Shown here: positions 56,816-64,000 of the stretch, in pieces
Layout of the letters: each line of letters begins with the position of its first letter
Numbering within the stretch: the first letter of the stretch is position 1
Origin: Rhodophyticola porphyridii
GTDB lineage: Bacteria; Pseudomonadota; Alphaproteobacteria; Rhodobacterales; Rhodobacteraceae
Assembly (NCBI RefSeq): GCF_003688285.1
Contig: NZ_RCNT01000006.1
Coordinates: 124,001-188,000, forward strand
Direction: 5' to 3'
DNA: 64,000 nt
Position numbers and translations under genes: made by a program
Notes under the pieces: generated by a model
Database searches by the model: none
The model's input: the letters and a program-made list of their open reading frames with translations, nothing else
Told to the model about the DNA's origin: nothing

Positions 56816-58447
56816 TCAGAGCGTTTTGGCCTGCTGCCTGAGGTCGAACTTCTGGATCTTGCCCGTCGAGGTCTTGGGCAGGTCGGCAAACACCACATGT
56901 TTGGGTGTCTTGAACCCTGCCAGACGCTGACGAACAAAGGCGATCAGTTCCGCCTCGGTGGCGCGGGCGCCGTCTTTCAGCTCCACGAAGGCGCATGGCA
57001 CCTCGCCCCATTTCTCGTCCGGCTTGGCGACCACGGCGCAAAGCGACACGGCCGGATGATGCATCAACGCGCCCTCCACTTCGACGGAACTGACATTTTC
57101 GCCGCCCGAAATGATGATGTCCTTTGCCCGGTCGGCGATCTGCACATAGCTGTCGGGGTGTTGCACGGCGATGTCGCCGGTGTGGAAATAGCCGCCCGCA
57201 AAGGCCTCTGCGGTGGCGCGCGGGTTCTTGTAATATCCTTTCATCACCGAGTTGCCGCGCATTACAATCTCCCCCAATGCGGCGCCGTCCATCGGGATCT
57301 GCGTCATCGTCTCGGGGTCCACCACGGTCACGTGGTCCATGTTCGGAAAGGCCACGCCCTGGCGTGCCTTGATTGCCGCGCGGGTATCTGGCGGCAGATC
57401 ATCCCAGAGGCCATCCTGCCAGGTGCATTCGGTGGCCGGGCCATACACCTCGGTCAGGCCATAGACCTGGGTGACGTTGAAGCCCATCGTCTCGATCGCG
57501 GCCAGCGTGGCCGCCGCCGGCGGTGCGCCCGCGGTGAAGACCTCCACCACGTGACCGAAATCGCGCCGCTCGTCGTCGCGCGCGTTGACGATCATGTTCA
57601 GCACGATCGGAGCGCCGCCGAAATGGGTCACGCCGTCATCGGCGATAGCGTTGTAGATGTTCGCGGCGGTGATCTCGCGGCAGCAGACGGTCGTTCCGCC
57701 AAGCGCCGGCATCGCCCAGACATGGCACCAGTTGTTGCAGTGGAACAGGGGCACGATGGTGAGATAGCGGGGATAAAGCGTCATCCGCCAGGAGATCGGC
57801 GTGCCAAGCGTGATCAGGTAGGCGCCCCGGTGGTGATAGACCACGCCCTTGGGACGCCCGGTGGTGCCGGATGTATAGTTGAGCGCGATGCTTTCCCATT
57901 CGTCTTCGGGCATGATCCAGGGTGCCTCTGCATCCCCCTCGGCCAGAAGCGCGTCATAGGTGAGATGCCGGCCGGAGGCATGATATCCGGCCTGTTCGTC
58001 CGGCACCTCTACAATCAGCGGCTGCTCGCCCTCTATCGCACCGATGGCGGCCTCCAGCACCGTCAGGAACTGGGTATCGGCCAGAACGACCTTCGCCTCA
58101 CCATGATCGAGGATGTAGCTGATCGTGCCGGGATCCAGGCGGATATTGATGCTGTTCAATACCGCCCCCGCAGCCGGAACGCCGAAATGGGCCTCCACAT
58201 GGGCAGGGATGTTCGGAAGCATGGCGGCCACAACATCGCCCGGCGCCACGCCGCGTTTTGCAAGGGCCGATGCAAGGCGGGAGACCCGCGCGTGATACTC
58301 CGCATAGCTGATGCGAAAATCGCCATAGACCAGCGCCTCGCGCGTCGGAAACACCGAGGCTGCCCGTGCAAGATGAGACAGCGGGGTGAGCGGCACATGG
58401 TTTGCCGGGCGCTTCTCCAGCCCGGTTTCGTCCTTCATCCAGCCCAT
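56816..58447 (-). CDS. acyl-CoA synthetase (AMP-forming), DmdB/AlkK-like
   Basis: This 543-residue adenylate-forming ligase has the P-loop-like NYTSGTTGRPKGVVYHHRG, the FHCNNWCHVW region, the TEVYG block and the C-terminal catalytic lysine near KTSTGKIQKFDLR. The length and stretches such as VTHFGGAPIVLN resemble medium-chain acyl-CoA ligases and the roseobacter methylmercaptopropionyl-CoA ligase DmdB. The substrate is not fixed. It lies 295 bp downstream of the fadJ-like gene on the same strand; it could be part of that operon or have its own promoter. Confidence 0.87.
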   Translation of the reverse strand: MGWMKDETGLEKRPANHVPLTPLSHLARAASVFPTREALVYGDFRISYAEYHARVSRLASALAKRGVAPGDVVAAMLPNIPAHVEAHFGVPAAGAVLNSINIRLDPGTISYILDHGEAKVVLADTQFLTVLEAAIGAIEGEQPLIVEVPDEQAGYHASGRHLTYDALLAEGDAEAPWIMPEDEWESIALNYTSGTTGRPKGVVYHHRGAYLITLGTPISWRMTLYPRYLTIVPLFHCNNWCHVWAMPALGGTTVCCREITAANIYNAIADDGVTHFGGAPIVLNMIVNARDDERRDFGHVVEVFTAGAPPAAATLAAIETMGFNVTQVYGLTEVYGPATECTWQDGLWDDLPPDTRAAIKARQGVAFPNMDHVTVVDPETMTQIPMDGAALGEIVMRGNSVMKGYYKNPRATAEAFAGGYFHTGDIAVQHPDSYVQIADRAKDIIISGGENVSSVEVEGALMHHPAVSLCAVVAKPDEKWGEVPCAFVELKDGARATEAELIAFVRQRLAGFKTPKHVVFADLPKTSTGKIQKFDLRQQAKTL

Positions 58448-58742
58448 AGAGTCCCCCTCTCCGCTAAACCCCGCGATCTATTGGCAGTATTAGATGGCAG
58501 AGGGCAGGTGGAAAGGGAAGAAGGGCCGCTTTCGGGGGCTCCTGTCGTTCGATCCATCTCGCCACTGCCCCGCGGCCACGGCAACCGGGGAGCGATCCGG
58601 CTGCGCATGGCATGAGATGAAGGAGGGACGCGAGAGGGGATGCCCCGGGATCAGACGGAGGTGGTTTCGCCGCGATTCCGGGGCACAGCCGAGACGGCGC
58701 CCCCGGTCGTGCCGGGAGCGCATTTTTCCGTACCGGTGCGGG
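58448..58742. other. intergenic region between fadJ-type and acyl-CoA synthetase genes
   Basis: About 295 bp with no supported gene. A near-palindrome CCGTACCGGTGCGG (58730-58743) touches the fadJ-type stop codon. I see no consensus promoter. Confidence 0.4.
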
Positions 58743-60944
58743 TCAGGCGGCGGCTTTGGCCTCGGGCCCGAAGCGGCCATAAAAGCTCTGGCCCTTGTCG
58801 GCCATCTCGCGCAGGAGATCCGGGGTCGTGAAGCGCGCGCCATAGGCCTTGGTGAGCTGGTCGCAGCGGTCCGCGGCATAGGGCGCACCCAGGATGTCCA
58901 GCCAGCTGAACGGACCGCCCGACCAGGGGGCGAAGCCCCAGCCCAAGATCGCGCCCACATCGCCCTCGCGGATGTCCATGAGCACCTCGTCTTCCAGCGC
59001 GCGGACGGCCTCCAGCACCTGGGCGAAGAGCAGCCGGTGCTGAACCTCGATCAGGTCTGGCTGGTCCTCCGCAAGCGGATACTTGTCGGCCAGCCCGTCC
59101 CAGAGCCCAAGACGTTTGCCCTTCTCGTCATAGGTATAGAAACCTGCATTCGCCTTACGGCCGAGACGGCCTTCCGCCTCCATCCAGAATAGCAGTTCGT
59201 CGACGCTGTCATCATAGGCATCGCCCATCGCGGCCTTGGTGGCCTTGGCGATCTTCACGCCCAGATCGATGGAGGTCTCGTCGGTCAGTTGCAGGGGGCC
59301 AAGCGGCATCCCCACCAGCTTGGCGGCGTTTTCGATCAGGGCCGGAGCCACGCCCTCCTTCACCATCCGGATGCCCTCGTTGATATAGGGAATGATGCAG
59401 CGATTGGCGTAGAAGAAGCGCGCATCGTTCACCACGATCGGGGTCTTGCGGATCTGGCGCACGAAATCGAGCGCCTTGGCCACCGCCACATCGCCGGTTT
59501 TCTCGCCCCTGATGATCTCCACCAGCATCATCTTGTCGACGGGGGAGAAGAAGTGAATGCCGATGAACTGTTCGGGCCGGGCGCTGGCCTTGGCCAGTTC
59601 GGTGATCGGCAGGGTGGAGGTGTTGGTGGCGAAAATCGCGTCTTCGGGGATAACGGCTTCGGTTTTCTTGGTGACCTCGGCCTTGACGCTGACATCCTCG
59701 AACACCGCCTCCACGATCAGATCGCAGCCGTCAAGTGCCGCATAATCCGTGGTGGCCGTGATCCGGCCCAGAACCTGATCTTTCTTCTCCTGCGTGACCT
59801 TCTTGCGGGCCATTCCCTTGTCGAGAAGATCGGCGGAGTAGGATTTGCCCCGGTCCGCGGCCTCCTGCGCGTTGTCGATCAGCACCACCTCGATGCCCGC
59901 ATTGGCCGAGACATAGGCGATACCCGCGCCCATCATGCCCGCGCCGAGGATGCCGACCTTGCGCACTTTCTGGTCGTCCACCGACGGACGGTTCGCCCCT
60001 TTTTCCAAGGCTTCCTTGTTTATGAAGAGCGAGCGGATCATGGCCGAGGAGGAGGGGTTCATCAGCACCGAGGTGAACCAGCGCGCCTCGATCGTCAGCG
60101 CGGTGTCGAAGGGCACCAGCGCGCCCTCGTAAACGGCTGACAGCAGCGCCTTGGCCGCGGGGTAGACGCCCTTTGTCTTGCCGTTGATCATGGCGCTGGC
60201 GCCCACAAAGGTCATGAAGCCAGCCGGGTGATAGGGCGCGCCGCCGGGCATTTTCCAGCCCTTCTGGTCCCAGGGTTTGACGATATCGGCATCGGTAGCA
60301 GAGAGAACCCATTCCTTTGCCTTTTCAAGCAGTTCGCCGGCGGGCACCACCTCGTCGACCAGTTGCGCCGATCTCGCCTTGGCGGGGTCGAGCGTCCGGC
60401 CTTCCAGCAGCACCGGCGCGGCGGCCATGGCGCCCACCATGCGGGAATAGCGCGTGGTGCCGCCGCCGCCCGGGAAGATCCCGACGAGAATCTCGGGCAG
60501 GCCGATCTTCGCCTTGGGATTGTCGGCCATGAAGCGGCGATGACAGGCAAGCGCGATTTCGGTGCCGATGCCCATGCAGGTGCCGGTGATGGCGCAGGCG
60601 ACGGGCTTGCCGCCCTTGTTGGTTTTCGGGTCCATCCCGGCGCGTTCCAGTTTGCGCAGGATCCGATGGCCGTTCATGGTGAAATCGAACAGGCCCTTGG
60701 CCGGGTCATCGCCGCTTTCCTGACGGATCGAGGCGAGCACGTTCAGATCCATTCCACCGGCAAAGGTTTCCTTGCCTGAGGTGATGACGACGCCTTTCAC
60801 CGCGTCGTCCGCAAGGGCCTGATCGATCAGTGTTTCCACCATTTCGAAGGCGTCCCGGCTCAGCACATTCATCGATTTCCCGGCCACGTCCCAGGTAATC
60901 ACGGCCACGCCGTCGGCGTCGGTTTTCATCGTAAAGTCAGTCAT
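58743..60944 (-). CDS. 3-hydroxyacyl-CoA dehydrogenase / enoyl-CoA hydratase (FadJ type)
   Basis: This 733-residue multifunctional beta-oxidation protein has an N-terminal crotonase domain (1-290, with ETFAGGMDLN and GTCMGIGTEIAL) and a central NAD-binding fold (about 331-500, GILGAGMMGAGIAYVSA). The C-terminal dehydrogenase domains (500-700) contain VNDARFFYANRCI. It hydrates enoyl-CoA and oxidises the 3-hydroxyacyl-CoA; its product would go to the thiolase at the head of the same operon. It follows the cupin gene after 3 bp. Confidence 0.95.
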   Translation of the reverse strand: MTDFTMKTDADGVAVITWDVAGKSMNVLSRDAFEMVETLIDQALADDAVKGVVITSGKETFAGGMDLNVLASIRQESGDDPAKGLFDFTMNGHRILRKLERAGMDPKTNKGGKPVACAITGTCMGIGTEIALACHRRFMADNPKAKIGLPEILVGIFPGGGGTTRYSRMVGAMAAAPVLLEGRTLDPAKARSAQLVDEVVPAGELLEKAKEWVLSATDADIVKPWDQKGWKMPGGAPYHPAGFMTFVGASAMINGKTKGVYPAAKALLSAVYEGALVPFDTALTIEARWFTSVLMNPSSSAMIRSLFINKEALEKGANRPSVDDQKVRKVGILGAGMMGAGIAYVSANAGIEVVLIDNAQEAADRGKSYSADLLDKGMARKKVTQEKKDQVLGRITATTDYAALDGCDLIVEAVFEDVSVKAEVTKKTEAVIPEDAIFATNTSTLPITELAKASARPEQFIGIHFFSPVDKMMLVEIIRGEKTGDVAVAKALDFVRQIRKTPIVVNDARFFYANRCIIPYINEGIRMVKEGVAPALIENAAKLVGMPLGPLQLTDETSIDLGVKIAKATKAAMGDAYDDSVDELLFWMEAEGRLGRKANAGFYTYDEKGKRLGLWDGLADKYPLAEDQPDLIEVQHRLLFAQVLEAVRALEDEVLMDIREGDVGAILGWGFAPWSGGPFSWLDILGAPYAADRCDQLTKAYGARFTTPDLLREMADKGQSFYGRFGPEAKAAA

Positions 60945-60947
60945 TTC

Positions 60948-61502
60948 TCAATCCCTTTCGGTTCGGGTTTCGGGGATGCACGGGCCCTGCAAAGAGATGC
61001 GGGCCGATGCATAAGTCGGTTTGAAACGGGTCATGACGGCTCCTTCGTAGTCGCGGCCGTCCTTATGGGTGAAGCGGGCCTTCCCGTCGGCCATCTCCAC
61101 GGCCAGATCGACATCGGAATAGGTCGCGCGTTCGGGGTTCATCTTGCTGCCGACGACCAGAAATCTTGCCACGCTCTCCGATCGGTTGACGAGATGATGG
61201 CCATTGGCCTCGGCCGCGGGGAAGGCGGCGCAATCGCCGGGCCCCATGACATGTTCGCCGTCATCGTCGATCAGAAGGCAGATGCCTTCGGTCACCATCA
61301 CGAATTCATCCTCCCGTTCGTGCCAGTGACGCAGGGAGGATCTGGCGCCCGGCTCAAGCGTCACCAGATTGACGCCGAACTGTGTCAAACCGCCCGCCTC
61401 GCCAAGCCGGAGAGACGACCGGCCGGCCATCTGGGCCGCATAGGGCGCGGGATAGATCGAGCCGGTCTTCACCGGTACGCTTGCGAGGTCAAGTTTGGGC
61501 AT
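60948..61502 (-). CDS. cupin-domain protein
   Basis: This 184-residue protein has a single central cupin barrel with motif 1 LRHWHEREDEFVMVTEG (metal-binding His and Glu) and motif 2 with HHLVNRS. N- and C-terminal arms flank it. Small cupins of this kind are sugar- or ligand-binding, isomerases or dioxygenases. ATG 61502 is chosen because GGAG lies 8 nt upstream. It overlaps the preceding small-paralogue gene by 14 bp, so it is coupled to that cluster. Confidence 0.85.
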   Translation of the reverse strand: MPKLDLASVPVKTGSIYPAPYAAQMAGRSSLRLGEAGGLTQFGVNLVTLEPGARSSLRHWHEREDEFVMVTEGICLLIDDDGEHVMGPGDCAAFPAAEANGHHLVNRSESVARFLVVGSKMNPERATYSDVDLAVEMADGKARFTHKDGRDYEGAVMTRFKPTYASARISLQGPCIPETRTERD

Positions 61503-61932
61503 TGTCGGCTCCACAGACCCGCGGCAGAAGATCCGGCCAGGTCACGTAGTCCGCATGCTGGATCACGCGGCGCACTTTCCAGATCCCCTCGATGTTTTCC
61601 AGCTCCAGAGAGCTGGGAAAGGACGGCATCGCCTCCTCGGCGCCCCTCATCAGGCGGCTCCCGTGCAGACCGATGATCCGGTCGGGCCCTTCGAACCGCG
61701 CTTCCTCGCAGGTCCGCAGGTAATCGGTGATCCCGCCGCTGCGCAGGGTGAGGGACCAGATATGAAACTTGTCCCGCGCATCGTCCAAGGTCGAGATCAC
61801 GATCTTCTCGGACGCGGTTTCGACGTAATGCGGTGCGGCGATGTTCTCCAGAAAAAGCGCATCGTCCCCCGACATGATCGCGCGGGAAAGCTTGTCCAGC
61901 ACGGCCTGATATATCTGACGTGGGTCAGTCAT
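61489..61932 (-). CDS. small NTF2/SnoaL-like paralogue 4 of the cluster
   Basis: This 147-residue protein (ATG 61932) is related to the three genes upstream. Shared positions are the N-terminal IYQAVLDKLSRAI, the central GPDRIIGLHGSRL, the LELENIEGIWKV strand and the terminal [11 protein letters not shown]. The pattern of one long helix then sheet-rich segments ending in a hydrophobic strand fits an NTF2/SnoaL-like cone fold; this is inference. Its end overlaps the cupin start. Confidence 0.7.
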   Translation of the reverse strand: MTDPRQIYQAVLDKLSRAIMSGDDALFLENIAAPHYVETASEKIVISTLDDARDKFHIWSLTLRSGGITDYLRTCEEARFEGPDRIIGLHGSRLMRGAEEAMPSFPSSLELENIEGIWKVRRVIQHADYVTWPDLLPRVCGADNAQT

Positions 61933-62024
61933 TTGGTCTCCAAGAAGCGCTCGCCGGAGGTTCTCCGACGTTTGAGGCCGCGCGGCTTCGGACGGTGCGC
62001 GCCGCGATGGCCCCCGATGTGATG

Positions 62025-62501
62025 TCATGGGTCTTCATCGCCGATTGTGTCTTTCTGCTCGGGCAGTTTCGGATTCGTCGGGACCTTCGGCAACAGGACC
62101 GGCCAGGTGGTGTTGCCGATCGCATTCAGGGCATTGCCGACCTTCCAGACGCCATCGACACGGTCCAGGACCAGCCGGTTGGGATAGGCCGGGGCCAGGT
62201 AGATGGCGTTGCGCAGGATGTGACTTGTATGCTCGCCCACGATCCGATCCGGTGTTTCAAACTCCGCCTGATCGGTCAGGCGGATGTAATGGGTTGCACG
62301 ATGGGCTTTCAGCGAGGCCGAAAACCCTTCGAAACTGCGTCGTAGCTCGTCTTCATCTTCCATTCGCAACGTGCCCGACAGCGTCTGCATGACGTGGGGC
62401 AGGGTAAAGTAGGGCCCGAATTTGCTGAAATCCCCTTCCAGCAGGGCGTCCGAAAGCACGTCGATCACGCGCTGGTATATCTCTCTCGCTTCCTCGCTCA
62501 T
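62025..62501 (-). CDS. small NTF2/SnoaL-like paralogue 3 of the cluster
   Basis: This 158-residue protein is related to its neighbours. Shared blocks are REIYQRVIDVLSDALLEGD, TPDRIVGEHTSHIL, RLVLDRVDGVWKVGN and TTWPVLLPKV. It has a charged C-terminal tail (KLPEQKDTIGDEDP) that the others lack. Its ATG overlaps the stop of the upstream paralogue (ATGA), and 92 bp separate it from the next one. Confidence 0.7.
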   Translation of the reverse strand: MSEEAREIYQRVIDVLSDALLEGDFSKFGPYFTLPHVMQTLSGTLRMEDEDELRRSFEGFSASLKAHRATHYIRLTDQAEFETPDRIVGEHTSHILRNAIYLAPAYPNRLVLDRVDGVWKVGNALNAIGNTTWPVLLPKVPTNPKLPEQKDTIGDEDP

Positions 62502-62893
62502 GATCGGTCCGTAGAGGTCATCCGGATTTCGCTGAGCTGGCTCAGGCTGATGACCGTGCAGGTCACGTTGTCGACATGGGCGCGCAGCTTGGTGCTGGGC
62601 CAGATACCCTGCTGAAGCTCCAGAACCATCTCATTGCTGTAGGGGTCGATCACGTACTTGCCGCCGCGCAGGACACAGGCGGCATGGCGACCGTGGCGGC
62701 GCAGGTCGTCGCGGGAGTGTGCGGCGGCCTCGGCCATGCGGCCGGGACCGTGGAGCCCGGGCTGCCGATCGGCGCTCCGCATGGTTTGCGGATCGTGCAT
62801 CGCCGCGGCGACGGCGGCGACGGGGCCCTGCCGGAGCAAACCCGTCACTTCGCCGGGATCGGCCCGGCTGACATCTGCGGCGCGCTCGGTCAT
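62498..62893 (-). CDS. small NTF2/SnoaL-like paralogue 2, shortened and divergent
   Basis: At 131 residues this is the most diverged member. GRHAACVLRGGKYV aligns with GEHTSHILRNAIYL of the next paralogue, and NEMVLELQQGIW with NRLVLDRVDGVW, but the terminal WPxLLP motif is replaced by an extended VDNVTCTVISLSQL. About 20 residues are missing from the middle, between the N-terminal helix and the PDRI region. Overlaps of 4 bp at both ends mark it as a translated member of the operon. It may have lost or changed its ligand site. Confidence 0.62.
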   Translation of the reverse strand: MTERAADVSRADPGEVTGLLRQGPVAAVAAAMHDPQTMRSADRQPGLHGPGRMAEAAAHSRDDLRRHGRHAACVLRGGKYVIDPYSNEMVLELQQGIWPSTKLRAHVDNVTCTVISLSQLSEIRMTSTDRS

Positions 62894-63318
62894 GTGTTCA
62901 CCCGCGGCAAGAGATCGGGCCACGCGATGTAGCGGGCATGGTGTCGCGAAACGGTGCAGCCCCAGACGTCTCCCCGCCATTCCAGGGACGCCGTATTGGA
63001 GAATCGCGGCACGACCAGAGAACTCCCCGACATGAGGAAGGTCTCGTGTTCGCCTTCGATGCGGTCCGGCCCGTCGAACCGCGCCCGGCGCGCGATCCGG
63101 ATATAGGCATCGACGCCATGACCGCGGAGCGCTCCGCAGAAGCCGTGAAACTGCCTCACAACATTTTCCCGGCTTTCCAGCAGCACCCGGAAGGTTTCCG
63201 TTTCGATGACATGGGGCAGGAAGATCCGCGCCGCGAAGGCATCCGAATCGGCGGCGAGCACGGCGGCGCCCATCTCGTCGAGGAAGGTCTGATAGATATC
63301 CAGCGCCTGAACGGTCAT
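62890..63318 (-). CDS. small NTF2/SnoaL-like paralogue 1 of the cluster
   Basis: This 142-residue protein begins [17 protein letters not shown] and has the shared blocks [25 protein letters not shown] and [11 protein letters not shown]. Conserved acidic and His positions (GEHET) line up with the paralogues. It starts 27 bp after the thiolase stop and overlaps the next paralogue. Family assignment is by pattern only. Confidence 0.7.
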   Translation of the reverse strand: MTVQALDIYQTFLDEMGAAVLAADSDAFAARIFLPHVIETETFRVLLESRENVVRQFHGFCGALRGHGVDAYIRIARRARFDGPDRIEGEHETFLMSGSSLVVPRFSNTASLEWRGDVWGCTVSRHHARYIAWPDLLPRVNT

Positions 63319-63345
63319 GAAAACGCTCCGAGCGACCCTGCGGGC

Positions 63346-64000
63346 TTACACGCGTTCGATGATCGTGGCCGCGCCCATGCCGGAGGCGACACAGAGCGTG
63401 GCAAGCCCGGTTCCCTTGCCGCTACGCTCAAGCTCATCAAGCAGCGTACCGATGATCATCGCGCCTGTCGCGCCAAGCGGGTGGCCCATCGCAATGGCGC
63501 CGCCATTCACGTTGACCTTACCATGATCCACGTCAAAGGCCTGCATAAAGCGCAGCACGACCGACGAGAATGCCTCGTTGACCTCGAAGAGGTCGATATC
63601 CCCGATGCTCATGCCGCTGTCGGCGAGAATCTTTTCGGTCGCGGGCACCGGGCCGGTCAGCATGATCGTGGGGTCGGTACCGATCTTGCATGTGGCGCGG
63701 ATCCGGGCGCGGGGTTTCAGCCCGCGGGCTTCGCCAAACGCCTTGTTGCCGATCAGAAGCGCAGCGGAGCCATCGACGATGCCGGAGCTGTTGCCCGCGT
63801 GGTGGATATGGTTGATCGCCTCCAGATGAGGGTATTTCATCAATGCGATCTGGTCGAAGCCGGGCATCACCTCGCCCATCTCCTTGAACGCCGGTTTCAG
63901 GCTGCCGAGGGTCTGCATATCGGTGCCGGGGCGCATGTATTCATCGGTATCGAGGATGGTCAGCCCGTTGCGGTCCTTGACGGTGATGATCGAGCCGGCG
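63346..64000 (-). CDS. acetyl-CoA acetyltransferase (thiolase), N-terminus beyond window
   Basis: The visible C-terminal 217 residues are a thiolase. [31 protein letters not shown], the active-site histidine in [16 protein letters not shown] and the final cysteine block [10 protein letters not shown] are all present. The nucleophile cysteine near the N-terminus is outside the window. It would cleave the 3-ketoacyl-CoA produced by the FadJ-type enzyme, and it stands before the four small paralogues in the operon. Confidence 0.94.
   Translation of the reverse strand, partial: AGSIITVKDRNGLTILDTDEYMRPGTDMQTLGSLKPAFKEMGEVMPGFDQIALMKYPHLEAINHIHHAGNSSGIVDGSAALLIGNKAFGEARGLKPRARIRATCKIGTDPTIMLTGPVPATEKILADSGMSIGDIDLFEVNEAFSSVVLRFMQAFDVDHGKVNVNGGAIAMGHPLGATGAMIIGTLLDELERSGKGTGLATLCVASGMGAATIIERV

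Overview
The window is high-GC DNA whose gene content and order point to a phototrophic member of the Rhodobacterales (Rhodobacteraceae/Roseobacteraceae, Alphaproteobacteria). The evidence is a light-harvesting-2 operon (pucBAC) with PpsR/CrtJ-type boxes, the alphaproteobacterial lptF-lptG-lptD-surA-pdxA...rsmA block with pepA-holC diverging from it, a DUF4167 protein next to prfA-prmC, and many 4-bp ATGA gene overlaps. The species cannot be fixed from the sequence. I found no tRNA, rRNA, CRISPR array, IS element, prophage or integrase.

Layout. 1-4.2 kb (minus): a tripartite efflux/lipid-type ABC system (HlyD adaptor cut by the window edge, double FtsX permease, LolD-like ATPase). 4.3-6.6 kb: a membrane-anchored Asp-box propeller protein. 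6.8-11.3 kb (plus): an IlvD/Edd sugar-acid dehydratase, then a MaoC-Pta fusion coupled to ackA. 11.4-14.6 kb: DUF1499, prfA, prmC and DUF4167. 14.6-24.8 kb: the minus-strand lptF-lptG-lptD-surA-pdxA/rsmA block, interrupted between pdxA and rsmA by a plus-strand four-gene cassette encoding two phospholipase-D-fold proteins and two unknown small proteins. 25-31.2 kb: pepA, holC, an aspartic protease, marC, an ABC-F ATPase, ndk, DUF4112 and a YqaE-like peptide. 31.3-32.4 kb: a dihaem cytochrome-c peroxidase behind a perfect FNR box and an Irr-like palindrome. 32.4-36.2 kb: a 1-kb regulatory region, pucB, pucA, pucC and an unrecognised repeat protein, closed by a clear terminator. 36.3-46.4 kb: central carbon genes (CaiB-type CoA transferase with citryl-CoA lyase, a fatty-acid desaturase, glyA, nadK, maeB, prpE). 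46.5-54 kb: a hybrid histidine kinase, the nucleoside-salvage operon cdd-deoA-deoB-add-upp, and a SPOR protein. 54-64 kb (minus): an M48-like pseudo-protease, a second ABC-F protein, an acyl-CoA synthetase, and a beta-oxidation-like operon (thiolase, four small paralogues, cupin, FadJ-type enzyme).

Functional picture. Acetyl/propionyl-CoA and C4 metabolism dominate (MaoC-Pta/AckA, PrpE, MaeB with NadK, CoA transferase/lyase, thiolase/FadJ). Envelope biogenesis (Lpt, SurA, ABC export) and oxygen-, light- and iron-responsive functions (puc, peroxidase) sit beside them.

The most unusual items are: (i) the PLD cassette behind a consensus extended -10 promoter inside an otherwise conserved locus; (ii) four tandem, translationally coupled small paralogues inside a thiolase-FadJ operon; (iii) an LH2 alpha polypeptide with Phe44-Leu45, the pair known to blue-shift B850 to about 820 nm, plus a long C-terminal extension; and (iv) the repeat protein downstream of pucC.
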